Assembly: GCF_000165485.1 (NCBI RefSeq)
Contig: NC_014623.1
Coordinates: 62,001 to 126,000, forward strand
From: Stigmatella aurantiaca DW4/3-1
GTDB lineage: Bacteria; Myxococcota; Myxococcia; Myxococcales; Myxococcaceae
Length of the DNA: 64,000 nucleotides
Reading direction: 5' to 3'
Below, one piece after another: positions 1-8,087 of the stretch. Positions within the stretch are counted from its first letter, which is position 1; the number at the start of each line of letters is the position of its first letter. Position numbers and translations under genes: made by a program. Below the pieces are notes generated by a model that saw only the letters and a program-made list of their open reading frames with translations, ran no database searches and was not told where the DNA came from.

Positions 1-1126
1 GCCCATTCCCTTCATCGTCATGGATTGGGTGGACGGCTCCTCCCTCTACTCCTGGGGCCACTCACGCACGCTCACCTCTCGCCAGGTGCTGCGCGTGTTG
101 GCACAAGCCGCTCACGCCTTGGCGGCCACCCACTCGGCCGACGGCCTTCATCGGGACGTCAAGGGCCACAACCTCCTCGTGCGCTCCGAGGATACCTTCG
201 CGGTGCTCATCGACTTCGGCTCGGCCAGCTTTCTCGGCGCTCCTCCCCTCACCGATGAAGTGCTTCCTCCGGGCACTCCTCCCTACCGCAGCCCAGAAGC
301 CGTGCTGTTCCAGTGGCGCTTCTGGCAGCAACGCGGCGTCCACTACACCCCAGGGCCCGCGGATGACGTGTATGCCTTGGGCGTGACCGCCTACCGCCTT
401 GTCACCGGCGTCTACCCACCCGCACAGGTGAAGTTGAAAGCTGCTCCTGGAGCGGCACCCCTCCCCACTCCTGCCCAGGTCCCCGCCGAGCACCTGGTGA
501 CGATTTCTCCTCGGCTGGCCAAGCTCATCCGACAGATGCTCTCGAAGAAGCCCTCGGCACGGGGCAGCGCGGCGCATCTCGCCCGGGCGCTCGAGCAAGC
601 AGCGGAGTCCGCAGGCCCTGAGGCGGATCAGCCCATCACCCTCCGGCCCACGCCAGCGTCTGTTCCACGAGCCCCTCCTTCTGCCGTTTCGTTGTCCGCT
701 CACCGCCAGAGACTGGGACTGGCCGCCGCCGCCGGGCTCGCGGCCTCACTGCTCCTGCAAGGGGCGTGGTCTCTGTGGTGGCTTCCCAGTCCTGAGCCCC
801 CGGACAGCCCTCCTGGGCTGGCACGTGACGGCGCCGAGGCAGACGCGGGGACTTCAGGGCTTGCCAAGGACGCACTCCCCTCCAGTGACTCCACGCCAGC
901 CCCGGAGTCTGGACCGATGCGCATCGGCCTCGACGTGCCGAAGAAACCCCTGCCAGGACAAGCAAAGCCCCCGTGCAAGAAACGCGAAGTCGAACTCAAT
1001 GGCGGATGCTGGGTTCTCCCCCGCGAAGCCTCTCCTCCCTGTGGAGAGCGGAACTATGAGTGGAAAGGGGCTTGTTATTACCCCGTCCTCGCACCCGTCC
1101 GCTCGGGAACTTCCGAGCAACCCTGA
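1..1126 (+). CDS. Ser/Thr protein kinase, membrane-anchored, 5' end cut by window edge
   Basis: The reading frame is already open at base 2 and matches the intact paralogue at 9951-11357 from its PIPFIVMDWVDG segment on, so about 90 N-terminal residues, including the glycine loop, lie outside the window. Visible kinase elements are HRDVKGHN, the DFG metal-binding motif, and a GTPPYRSPEA activation/APE segment. After the kinase domain comes a Pro/Ala-rich linker, one transmembrane stretch (LGLAAAAGLAASLLLQGAW) and a short Cys-containing tail (PPCKKREVELNGGCW...). The layout predicts a cytoplasmic kinase with a periplasmic or exported tail. The gene is convergent with the next one. The target is unknown. 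Kinase identity is certain; the true start cannot be seen. Confidence 0.93.
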   Translation, partial: PIPFIVMDWVDGSSLYSWGHSRTLTSRQVLRVLAQAAHALAATHSADGLHRDVKGHNLLVRSEDTFAVLIDFGSASFLGAPPLTDEVLPPGTPPYRSPEAVLFQWRFWQQRGVHYTPGPADDVYALGVTAYRLVTGVYPPAQVKLKAAPGAAPLPTPAQVPAEHLVTISPRLAKLIRQMLSKKPSARGSAAHLARALEQAAESAGPEADQPITLRPTPASVPRAPPSAVSLSAHRQRLGLAAAAGLAASLLLQGAWSLWWLPSPEPPDSPPGLARDGAEADAGTSGLAKDALPSSDSTPAPESGPMRIGLDVPKKPLPGQAKPPCKKREVELNGGCWVLPREASPPCGERNYEWKGACYYPVLAPVRSGTSEQP

Positions 1127-1196
1127 GCTTCGGCCGACCCTGAGAATCACGCGCCAGGGGCAGACTCGGATGCGCAGGTGAACGGACGGCTCGGAG

Positions 1197-1802
1197 TCAG
1201 GGCAGATTCTCCAAGTGGTCGGAGAGCAAAGCCGTGAGCAGTGTGGGCTGAGTCCTGTGGAGATAAGTCACGCGAATCTCCGGCAAAGGCACCTCCGCCA
1301 GTTGAAGAGGAAAGGGCTCGTAGCCAAGCACCCGCTCAAGAAGCCCTGCGAGTGTGGCGGATTGCTGCCGCACCTCGCTCAAGGGTTCGAAAAAGAGCTG
1401 CGGGAGCGTCGCGCGCCTGCGATCCCAGAGCGTCTGGGTAGTAGCATATACAAGATACAGCGGCGTCAGCACGCTGACCGCACCAGCAACCCGGGTGATG
1501 AACCGTCCCCCTTCTGGAAGGGGTTTCTCGAAATACACGCAGCAGCGAAGGCAGGATGCCATTCTCGGCTGAGTCACATCTCCTGCTTTGTGATGGGGAA
1601 ACGCCCCTTGGAGTTCCTCTAGCAACGCATCCCACTTTTTCCAGGCCAGGGCTTTATCCCACGCCTCTGTCCATCGCTGGAATTCTGGCGTACCTTGATA
1701 AGGATGAAGAGGTTGAGAAGGGTCGTCAGTCTCTACGGGGAATCCCACTGGAAAATAAGTATGGGCAATACGGATATACTTTCTTGAGGTGAAGTCATTC
1801 AT
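1197..1802 (-). CDS. Conserved hypothetical protein, second gene of a duplicated two-gene cassette
   Basis: This is a soluble 201-residue protein with no signal peptide. I do not recognise the family. Its start codon overlaps the stop of the upstream lipoprotein gene (ATGA), so the two are translationally coupled. A clear paralogue begins at 63476 in the window: both share a GFP(V/I)E-DD N-terminus, a TPE..RW..AW.KAL.W..WD block, a CxRCC cysteine cluster near the middle, an ITRV.(G/A)A(V/I)SVL.PLYL.Y.TT hydrophobic segment and a late (E/Y)PFPL.(L/F)AEV block. The pairing with a lipoprotein, near kinases and toxin cassettes, would suit an immunity or accessory role, but that is inference. Confidence 0.85.
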   Translation of the reverse strand: MNDFTSRKYIRIAHTYFPVGFPVETDDPSQPLHPYQGTPEFQRWTEAWDKALAWKKWDALLEELQGAFPHHKAGDVTQPRMASCLRCCVYFEKPLPEGGRFITRVAGAVSVLTPLYLVYATTQTLWDRRRATLPQLFFEPLSEVRQQSATLAGLLERVLGYEPFPLQLAEVPLPEIRVTYLHRTQPTLLTALLSDHLENLP

Positions 1803-2311
1803 GGCTTCACGCCTTCCGGAAGATCAAAGTACACGGTCTCGATACCCGCTGTGACACATTCCGACACCCTGGAACCAGAGACCTGCTCTCCCAACGCCCG
1901 TCTGTACTCTTCCTTGAAGTCGATACACAGCACGGCCAGCATTTCTCCTGAATGCGCTTCGGACAAGACGGCGTAGGCGGCACGATTCGCCGTCTGAGCC
2001 GAAACCTGCTGAGCGTACTTCAATGAGATGGTCCCCTGTTGCTCATTCTGGATGGGCACGCCCACTTCGAACTTGCACACAGTGGTCGCTCCTGAGTCTC
2101 CATGCGTGATTCGAGCGTGGATGCAGACAGCCCGCCATCCACTGGGCTTTCTGGGGGAGGCCTCGGTGACGACCTTGAATCGAAAGTGCTGGGGCGTGAT
2201 GCGGCCGGTAACAGGGTTGTGGCCATAGGCACACCCCTCCACACTTCCCATGGCCAACACGCCCACGAAGAACACCCTCAAGTACCCCCTGCTGATGGTG
2301 GCTGGCCGCAT
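1799..2311 (-). CDS. Lipoprotein, first gene of a duplicated two-gene cassette
   Basis: This 170-residue protein has an N-terminal hydrophobic segment and a lipobox-like VEGC, so it is probably a lipoprotein of about 145 mature residues. The paralogue at 62991-63479 shares NPVTGRITP.HFRF, GWRAVCIHARIT.G..GAT..C(K/R)FEVG, and a C-terminal (V/P)VYFD(L/I)P segment. Several conserved Cys residues could form disulfides. It overlaps the following gene by ATGA. I cannot name the family. Myxobacterial SitB-type accessory lipoproteins are of similar size, but I have no direct evidence for that assignment. Confidence 0.85.
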   Translation of the reverse strand: MRPATISRGYLRVFFVGVLAMGSVEGCAYGHNPVTGRITPQHFRFKVVTEASPRKPSGWRAVCIHARITHGDSGATTVCKFEVGVPIQNEQQGTISLKYAQQVSAQTANRAAYAVLSEAHSGEMLAVLCIDFKEEYRRALGEQVSGSRVSECVTAGIETVYFDLPEGVKP

Positions 2312-2633
2312 CCTCTTTATTTATCTCCTGACGAGGTCAGAAACCACCGAGCTTGAGCAGGCCAAGAGGAGGGCTCCGTGCCCTGCGGGTTACTGCACCT
2401 CGTTTACCAGCAGCACTTCCGCCTGCGCCACCTGTGGCAATGTGCAGCGCGGGCTTCACCGGTGAGCGCGCCGCTTGCTTCGCCCCTCGGCCGACAGAAG
2501 CCTGGACAGGCGTGTGCCCCATCCTGGCCCCACGGCCTTTCTCGCTCCGCCCTGGATGGAAAGACCCAGCCCATGAGCAGATTCATCCATGGCTTCCCTG
2601 CACGGGGGAGCCATGCGAGGAAGGAGAAACGCC
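2312..2633. other. Intergenic region between divergent genes, no gene seen
   Basis: This 322-base stretch separates the lipoprotein cassette from the DUF1428 gene. Reading frames here are short and have no recognisable protein similarity. It must hold both divergent promoters. The only clear element is the AAGGAG ribosome binding site at 2621-2626 for the next gene. Confidence 0.5.
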
Positions 2634-2984
2634 ATGAGCTACATCGATGGATTCGTGATCCCGGTTCCCGTCACCAACAAGGATGCTTACCGGGAGATGG
2701 CCTCCAAGGCCCTGACGCTGTTCAAGGAATATGGCGCGCTTCGCGTCGTCGAGTGCTGGGGCAATGATGTGCCCAACGGCAAGGTCACCGATTTCAAGGG
2801 CGCGGTGAAGGCCGAGCCCACGGAGACCGTGGTCTTCTCGTGGGTGGAGTGGCCATCCAAGGCCGCCCGCGACGCGGGCAATCAGAAGATGATGGAAGAC
2901 CCCCGTATGAAGTCCATCGAGGGCATGCCTTTCGACGGCCAGCGCATGATCTTCGGGGGGTTCGAAGTCCTACTCGACTCCTGA
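2634..2984 (+). CDS. DUF1428 family protein (YbaA-like)
   Basis: The 116-residue protein begins MSYIDGFVIPVP and ends IFGGFEVLLD, a typical full-length DUF1428 protein with the conserved C-terminal RM(I/F).GGF motif and a central WG-DVP...TDF segment. The fold is a dimeric alpha/beta barrel and the enzymatic role is not established. The start at 2634 is chosen because AAGGAG (2621-2626) sits at good spacing and family members begin this way; an in-frame ATG 45 bases upstream would add a non-conserved extension. The 3' end overlaps the convergent FAD oxidoreductase by 15 bases. Confidence 0.9.
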   Translation: MSYIDGFVIPVPVTNKDAYREMASKALTLFKEYGALRVVECWGNDVPNGKVTDFKGAVKAEPTETVVFSWVEWPSKAARDAGNQKMMEDPRMKSIEGMPFDGQRMIFGGFEVLLDS

Positions 2985-4013
2985 GGAAGCCCCGCGGGCA
3001 TACCGCGCCCGGAGCTTCGAGGCGGAGCGGTGGTACAGGTCCTTCACCCACCGCCGATAGGCACTTGCCGCTTCGGGCTCATCGCTCGTTCCCAGGACAC
3101 AGGGGGTGATGAAGTGCGCGGCCATCATCCCCTGCATCAGGGCACGCAAGACCCCCTGCGAGGACGCGGGGTCCAACACCACCGCCGCGTCACCCGCGAT
3201 GAAATAGCCCTCGCCCGCGCAATCTTCCACCCAACTCCAGGTCACCTCAGCCCCCCGTGACGGGCCGAGCGCTCGTCCCGTGGCCAGGGCGCGAGGGGGT
3301 TGCGCGGACGTTTGCCGGGAGGGATCGAGCGACAGCCTTGCCCATGCCCAATGCCCTGGACGCACCCGGGCCATCCATTCCCATCCACCCGGCTCCAGCC
3401 GGAGCACGGGTTGCTCCAGCGCCTCCCCCCATTCGCCCTGGACATAGCCATACCGCGCGAGCAGCGGCGGCGAACCCACGTGTCGCGAGACGCCGTGCTT
3501 GCGCACCAACCAGCGCCCCCCACCACTGGCATCCACCACGAACCGGCTGTTCAACGGCCCCATCGACGTCTCCAGCCCCACCACCCGTCCGTGCTCGACG
3601 AGCGGCCGGAGGGCCCGGCAGGGTTGCAGCACGCCCGCGCCCCGTGAGACCGCGCGCCGCAACAGCAGCGCATCGAACGTGGCACGCCACGCCTGGAAGC
3701 CGCGCCAGGGGCCCTTTCCATCCGATCCGTACGGGGTGAACATCCGTCCCTCGGGAGCGTGCGTCCAGACGCCCTCGTGACGGAGGAAACCCGCGTTCCG
3801 CACGGCGTCGGCCACACCCAACCGCTCCAGCAGGGGCTCCACCCCCGGGTGCAGGGTCTCGCCCGGAAGCGCCCTCGGGAAGCGGGCCGCCTCCACGATC
3901 AGAACCTTCAGCCCCGCCTCCGCACACCCGATGCCCGCCGCGCATCCGGCCGGGCCCGCGCCCACGATCACCACGTCCCAGGGAGCGTGCGTCCTGGCGG
4001 CCTCCCCGGACAC
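2970..4013 (-). CDS. FAD-dependent oxidoreductase, LodB-like / tryptophan-halogenase-type fold
   Basis: This 347-residue flavoprotein has an N-terminal Rossmann motif VVIVGAGPAGCAAG (about residues 15-28), an E-A-RFPR ADP-ribose-binding edge, GETLHPG (flavin-proximal, as in halogenase-like proteins) and a second FAD motif ending GYFIAGDAAVVLDPASSQG. Its length fits LodB/GoxB proteins (about 370), which help make the cysteine tryptophylquinone cofactor of LodA-type oxidases. The start directly abuts the stop of the LodA-like gene upstream, which supports joint expression and function. Without that neighbour the safe call is a halogenase-type FAD oxidoreductase. The maturation role is inferred from context. 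Confidence 0.8.
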   Translation of the reverse strand: MSGEAARTHAPWDVVIVGAGPAGCAAGIGCAEAGLKVLIVEAARFPRALPGETLHPGVEPLLERLGVADAVRNAGFLRHEGVWTHAPEGRMFTPYGSDGKGPWRGFQAWRATFDALLLRRAVSRGAGVLQPCRALRPLVEHGRVVGLETSMGPLNSRFVVDASGGGRWLVRKHGVSRHVGSPPLLARYGYVQGEWGEALEQPVLRLEPGGWEWMARVRPGHWAWARLSLDPSRQTSAQPPRALATGRALGPSRGAEVTWSWVEDCAGEGYFIAGDAAVVLDPASSQGVLRALMQGMMAAHFITPCVLGTSDEPEAASAYRRWVKDLYHRSASKLRARYARGASSGVE

Positions 4014-6362
4014 TCAGACGACTCCCGGTGGGCGCGCCACGCGCGTGAAGGGCCCGTCATCCTCCTGGACGCGGACCGCCGTCTGGGAGACGTGGCAGGT
4101 CCAACGCTTCAGGACCTCCACCCGACGGCGGGATGTCCCGGCCAGGGCCTCCTCCTGCCCCGCCGTGTCCACGAAGACAAAGTGGTAACCCCCTCCACTC
4201 AACGCCGTGTCACGGAAGGGGCCCGAGCCCCAGTCGGCCACCCGTTCCAACGTCACCACGACGAGCGTGCTGTTGGGCACCGTGTCCCCCGCGGGAGGCA
4301 ACACCCGCCGGATGCAGAAGCGCAGCGCCTCCATTCGCGCGATGAGTTCCTGACTTGTCACCCGCGCGAGCGGACCCAACCGAAGCCGTCCCGCGAGTGC
4401 CTGGGACACGTAGTCGGCGCGGAACCGGTTGGCGAAGTTCATGAACAGCCGCCCCCCCTCCTGGACGAGGAAGGGGCCGTGCTCGCCATCCCACCCCGGG
4501 GCGGAGGCCACCTCGTTCGCCTTCACCCGGGGGTGCTCCGGGTGGTAGCCCAGCTCCGCATCGAGCAACGGCTGGCCCATGGGCGTCTCGTTGAACGTCC
4601 GCGAGGCATCCGGGGCCACGGCCGGCCAGAAGGAATTGAGCGCCGCGCACAGCTTGGCGTCCTCGGGGAAGGGACTGCCCAGCCCGAAGGATGCCGTGAA
4701 GCTGCCCACGTCGTCGTTGCCGAGCGCCACGTCCCAGCCCGGGGCGAAGACACCCGAGGCTCCATCCGGCAGCCAGGTGACGCTCACCGGGGGCCGCGCG
4801 TCCGCCTGTGCGCTGCCCACCGCCCCCGCGCCCACCACGGCCGTCAGGCCCTGGTCGTTCCGGACAAACGCCTTCACGTCCGGCTGACCTGGACGCGGCA
4901 AGTCCGGGTTGACGCTGTCCCGTCCCTGGCTCAGGGGCTTGGGCCCTCCCTGGCGGAAGTGCACGTCCGGGAGCGTCTCCACCCAGGCGGCGATGTCCGC
5001 CTGATCCGCCAGGGGGAAGAAGTCGGGGGCCGTCACCAGCGAGTACGCCGGACGCGGCGTCCCCAGGGCGCGGCTCAACCCACTCACCCGCACGGACACA
5101 CATCCGTCACAGGTGTCATCCGTGAAGTGGGCCGCCTCGTAGCCCCCCCGGTCCACCAGCGCCAGGAAGTCCGCCTCCCCCAGGAAGCGGCCATTGGCGA
5201 GCGGCCCGTTCACGTCCTCCACCACGAAGGTGTTCCCAGGCCCTCGCGTCACCCGGTGGCGGATGTTGACGTATTCCGGCGCCCGCCGGCCTTGCGGGCC
5301 TCCCGCGATGGTGTCGAACGTCGTCCAGAAGCGCGTCTCGCGCGAGTCGGTGCCGAAGGTGAGCCGCTGCTTGCGCGGCACGGCGAAGCGCACCAGTTCC
5401 TCACGGCCCGCCACCGTCTGCGTCACCGTGCGCACCAGCGTCGGGTGGTGCAGCGGCACGAGCAGCACGCTGGCGCCCACCCGCTGCCGGCCCACCAGCG
5501 CATCCGCGCCTCCGGACTCGCGCACGAAGGGCGCCCGGTCCAGGTCGAACCCCGGCAGCACGGGGATGCGCCCGTGGGTGTGCACGCGGCGCAGCTTCTC
5601 GTTGCGGTGGTACTCGTCGAAGTCCAACCCGGCCTCGGTGAGCGTCTCTCCCACGAGGCACTCGTCTCCCGCGAAGAGCTTGTGCACGGGGAAGAGGAAG
5701 GCGCGCTGGGTGTCTCCCTGCTGCGGCGCGAGCACGGCGCGCTGGGTGCCCGGCCGGGAAGAGACGCAGAGGAAGGCCGCGTAGCGGGCGGGCAGCACGG
5801 CGATCCCGTCTCCCCCATCCTCCGGCTCCACCCAGAAGCTCCGCCGCGCGGCATCGTAGCGGGGCGGACGGGTCCCCACCCGGGCCACGCCCGTGCGCGA
5901 GAAGGCCATGTCCGCGTGCAGGCCATGCGGGCTGCGCTCGCCGGACCGGTACTGGTAGGCGAACACGGCGAGAACGGCCCCGGGAAAGTCCGCCAGACGC
6001 TTCCGCGCCACGCTGTAGAGGTAGTTCTCGACGGTGTCGAGCTCCTCGAGCGTGGGGTACGCCTCCGGCGTGGAGACGGGGACATTGCCGGGGGTGGGGT
6101 GGACGAAGGGGCTGGCCAGGGCGTGGTACAGCAGGCTCTTGCCAGGGGCCGAGGGTTGGATGCCCGCGGCGGACGTGAAGGCGAAGTCCTCGAACCCCGC
6201 CAGCGCGGCCCCCGCGGGTCTGCGCACCGTCCTGGCCAGTTGCGTGGCCAGCGCCGCGGCCGAGGCGGCCGTGAGCTCCAACCCGAAGGGCCTCAACCGC
6301 TCCGCCCAGCCATGGCTGGCCAGGCGGTCACACAGCACTTTGACTCGATCGATCAACGCCAT
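4014..6362 (-). CDS. Large LodA-like protein, candidate quinone-cofactor amino acid oxidase
   Basis: This 782-residue protein has no signal peptide or membrane segment. Its C-terminal third (about residues 560-780) resembles LodA/GoxA amine oxidases as I remember them: a KLCAALNSFWPAVAPD block with Cys572 and, 52 residues on, a PGWDGEHGP block with Trp624. These are candidate partners for a cysteine tryptophylquinone crosslink (LodA itself uses a Cys and a Trp about 65 residues apart). The N-terminal half is not recognisably LodA. A LodB-like flavoprotein follows without a gap and a heme peroxidase gene lies 12 bases upstream. The coding call is secure; the LodA call is a hypothesis from memory of the family and its gene neighbour. 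Confidence 0.6.
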   Translation of the reverse strand: MALIDRVKVLCDRLASHGWAERLRPFGLELTAASAAALATQLARTVRRPAGAALAGFEDFAFTSAAGIQPSAPGKSLLYHALASPFVHPTPGNVPVSTPEAYPTLEELDTVENYLYSVARKRLADFPGAVLAVFAYQYRSGERSPHGLHADMAFSRTGVARVGTRPPRYDAARRSFWVEPEDGGDGIAVLPARYAAFLCVSSRPGTQRAVLAPQQGDTQRAFLFPVHKLFAGDECLVGETLTEAGLDFDEYHRNEKLRRVHTHGRIPVLPGFDLDRAPFVRESGGADALVGRQRVGASVLLVPLHHPTLVRTVTQTVAGREELVRFAVPRKQRLTFGTDSRETRFWTTFDTIAGGPQGRRAPEYVNIRHRVTRGPGNTFVVEDVNGPLANGRFLGEADFLALVDRGGYEAAHFTDDTCDGCVSVRVSGLSRALGTPRPAYSLVTAPDFFPLADQADIAAWVETLPDVHFRQGGPKPLSQGRDSVNPDLPRPGQPDVKAFVRNDQGLTAVVGAGAVGSAQADARPPVSVTWLPDGASGVFAPGWDVALGNDDVGSFTASFGLGSPFPEDAKLCAALNSFWPAVAPDASRTFNETPMGQPLLDAELGYHPEHPRVKANEVASAPGWDGEHGPFLVQEGGRLFMNFANRFRADYVSQALAGRLRLGPLARVTSQELIARMEALRFCIRRVLPPAGDTVPNSTLVVVTLERVADWGSGPFRDTALSGGGYHFVFVDTAGQEEALAGTSRRRVEVLKRWTCHVSQTAVRVQEDDGPFTRVARPPGVV

Positions 6363-6374
6363 GTCCCAGGCTCC

Positions 6375-7922
6375 TCACGGCCCGGCGGCAGCCGGCTGCG
6401 CGTCACGGACCGAGGCCGCTTCGCGCAGCAGGTTGTTCGGGTCGTTGATGGGTGCCAGGTCCCCCGCGAAGGTGAGCAGATCCGCCATGGTGAAGTCGCC
6501 GGGCCGGGCCGAGGGCAGGGTGGGCGTCCACTGGGGATTGCTGGCGAGGAACGAGCTCGCATCCTGCTCGAGCAGACCCACGAAGACCTCGGACAGAATG
6601 CGGCTGCCCACGGGACCGAGCCGCTTGCCGCCCCCTCGCTGCTCGGCCTCCTTGAGGATGTAGTACCAGAGGGGAGTCTCCCCATGCAGGTTGTGCTTCG
6701 CCGCGACCTCGCCATCGGGCCCCTGGGCGATCTGGCTGGGCTTGAGGGGTTCGATGCGCATGCGCCGGGCCACGTTCTGCCCCGAGGGCAGGCCCAGGCT
6801 GCGCCCGCGTTTGAGGTTGGCGACGGCCAGGTTGATGCCTGGCCTGACGCCGTGGTTTGGGATGTCCGCGAGCGTGGGCACGAGGAACGGATCCAACCTG
6901 CGGCTGAGACCGGGCCCACTCCCGTTTCCCGGGGAGAGCTGGAAGAAGCGCTGGAAATCGATGATCCAGTCACTGGGGATGGGCACGCTGGTGCCCGAGC
7001 GCCCGGAGAAGCGGAACAGCAGATCGAGGGAGGCCGGCACCACCTTGCGCGGGGTGTTCCGGAAGGTGAAGACATCGTTGTAGTCGTAGGCCTCGCGCAC
7101 CATGCTGTGACCCAGGCGGTACGCGGCGGCGGAGAACTCCACCGGGATGAACGCATCCGTGAGCGGGAGGTAGAACGAGCGGCCCTTCGTCCGCACACCG
7201 TCGAGCACGTCCTTGTCCGTCACCCGCCGCAGGAAGTCGTTCAGGACGATCCATTGGTAATGCCAGATGACGAGCTTGCGGGCCTGCTCGAACACGGTGG
7301 CCTGGGTGGCCGACGGCGGAGGGGCGACGGTGCCAGCCCTCAGCCCCTCGACCACCTTGTTGTGGAAGCGCATGAGGGCCAGGTGCACCTGCGCGACGAT
7401 GAGGTTCTCGTCGTTGCGCGGGTCTCCGATGATGGCCAGTCCCTGCTCGCCCCGCGGGAGATCGAACGGGAGGGAGGTCTTGACCTTCGGGTCCCCCGCG
7501 GGCGTGGCCGAGCTGGTGTGCCCGATGACGAAGAGCGCGTCGTCGGGAGGGAGCCGGTAGAGGTAGGGTTGGTCGTCCGGGCCCCGGCCATAGACGCAGT
7601 CCAGGTCCAGCGCGGGCGTGCGGAAATTGTGGAGCGCCAGCGGGTCTACCAGCACCTCTTGGATGGGGGTGGTGTCGAAGGTGATGTCGTGGTCGATGAA
7701 CTGCCCCAGATACGTGAAGCCCGCGGGAATGTTCTCGTTGTCTCCCCGGAGGGCTCCGGGAGCACTGTCGCGCATCGCGGCCCCCAGCTCCTCCAGCGCC
7801 GCGATGGGCGGCAGGAGCGGCTGAAGCGACGGGAAGAGCCTCCCGAACTTCCCCGATGGGACATACTGCCCCAAGGGCGTTCCCTCACCATTGCGTGGCA
7901 GAAAGCCATGAATCGCTGGCAT
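6375..7922 (-). CDS. Animal-type heme peroxidase family protein
   Basis: This 515-residue protein has the heme peroxidase (An_peroxidase) signature. A distal His lies in YLGQFIDHDITFD, with the Asp expected to link to heme, and a proximal His in YRLGHSMVREAYDYN. No secretion signal is evident. The start at 7922 (MPAIHGFLPRNG) is preferred because GAAGAGGGAAAG precedes it. A longer frame to 8024 would run into the kinase remnant and is not homologous to the family. It is the first gene of an apparent three-gene operon with the LodA-like and LodB-like genes. LodA-type oxidases make H2O2, which a peroxidase could use; that link is inference. Confidence 0.88.
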   Translation of the reverse strand: MPAIHGFLPRNGEGTPLGQYVPSGKFGRLFPSLQPLLPPIAALEELGAAMRDSAPGALRGDNENIPAGFTYLGQFIDHDITFDTTPIQEVLVDPLALHNFRTPALDLDCVYGRGPDDQPYLYRLPPDDALFVIGHTSSATPAGDPKVKTSLPFDLPRGEQGLAIIGDPRNDENLIVAQVHLALMRFHNKVVEGLRAGTVAPPPSATQATVFEQARKLVIWHYQWIVLNDFLRRVTDKDVLDGVRTKGRSFYLPLTDAFIPVEFSAAAYRLGHSMVREAYDYNDVFTFRNTPRKVVPASLDLLFRFSGRSGTSVPIPSDWIIDFQRFFQLSPGNGSGPGLSRRLDPFLVPTLADIPNHGVRPGINLAVANLKRGRSLGLPSGQNVARRMRIEPLKPSQIAQGPDGEVAAKHNLHGETPLWYYILKEAEQRGGGKRLGPVGSRILSEVFVGLLEQDASSFLASNPQWTPTLPSARPGDFTMADLLTFAGDLAPINDPNNLLREAASVRDAQPAAAGP

Positions 7923-7975
7923 CGTCTTTCCCTCTTCAGAAACCTGCAACTCAGACAGAGTGGGGAGGACGCGTT

Positions 7976-8053
7976 GTGACGACGCAAGGAAGCGCTCAAG
8001 CGGCAGATCGGCTCCTGGTAGCACCCGTCCGCTCAGAAACTTCCGAGAAACCC
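7976..8053 (+). pseudogene. Collapsed remnant of a Ser/Thr kinase gene (both ends kept, middle lost)
   Basis: Bases 7976-7990 repeat the first codons of the kinase at 9951 (GTGACGACGCAAGGA). Bases from about 8003 repeat its CAGATCGGCTCCTGG segment. From 8021 the sequence jumps to the kinase 3' end (GCACCCGTCCGCTC then ACTTCCGAGAAACC), the same tail found at about 1096-1123 and 11324-11353. In the frame of the GTG it reads MTTQGSAQAAD then APVRSETSEKP, matching the kinase N- and C-termini. About 1.3 kb of kinase sequence is missing. This shows a third kinase locus once stood here, next to the toxin gene. Confidence 0.8.
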
Positions 8054-8087
8054 TCGCCGAGCTTGAGTACTATTCCATTCGAACCCC

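Noticed and set aside
3759-7979. A 1406-codon plus-strand open frame across the peroxidase/LodA-like/LodB-like region
   Set aside because: It is the antisense shadow of three genes with clear motifs. Its protein is His/Arg/Gly/Pro-rich with no domains, as expected from the complement of high-GC codons.
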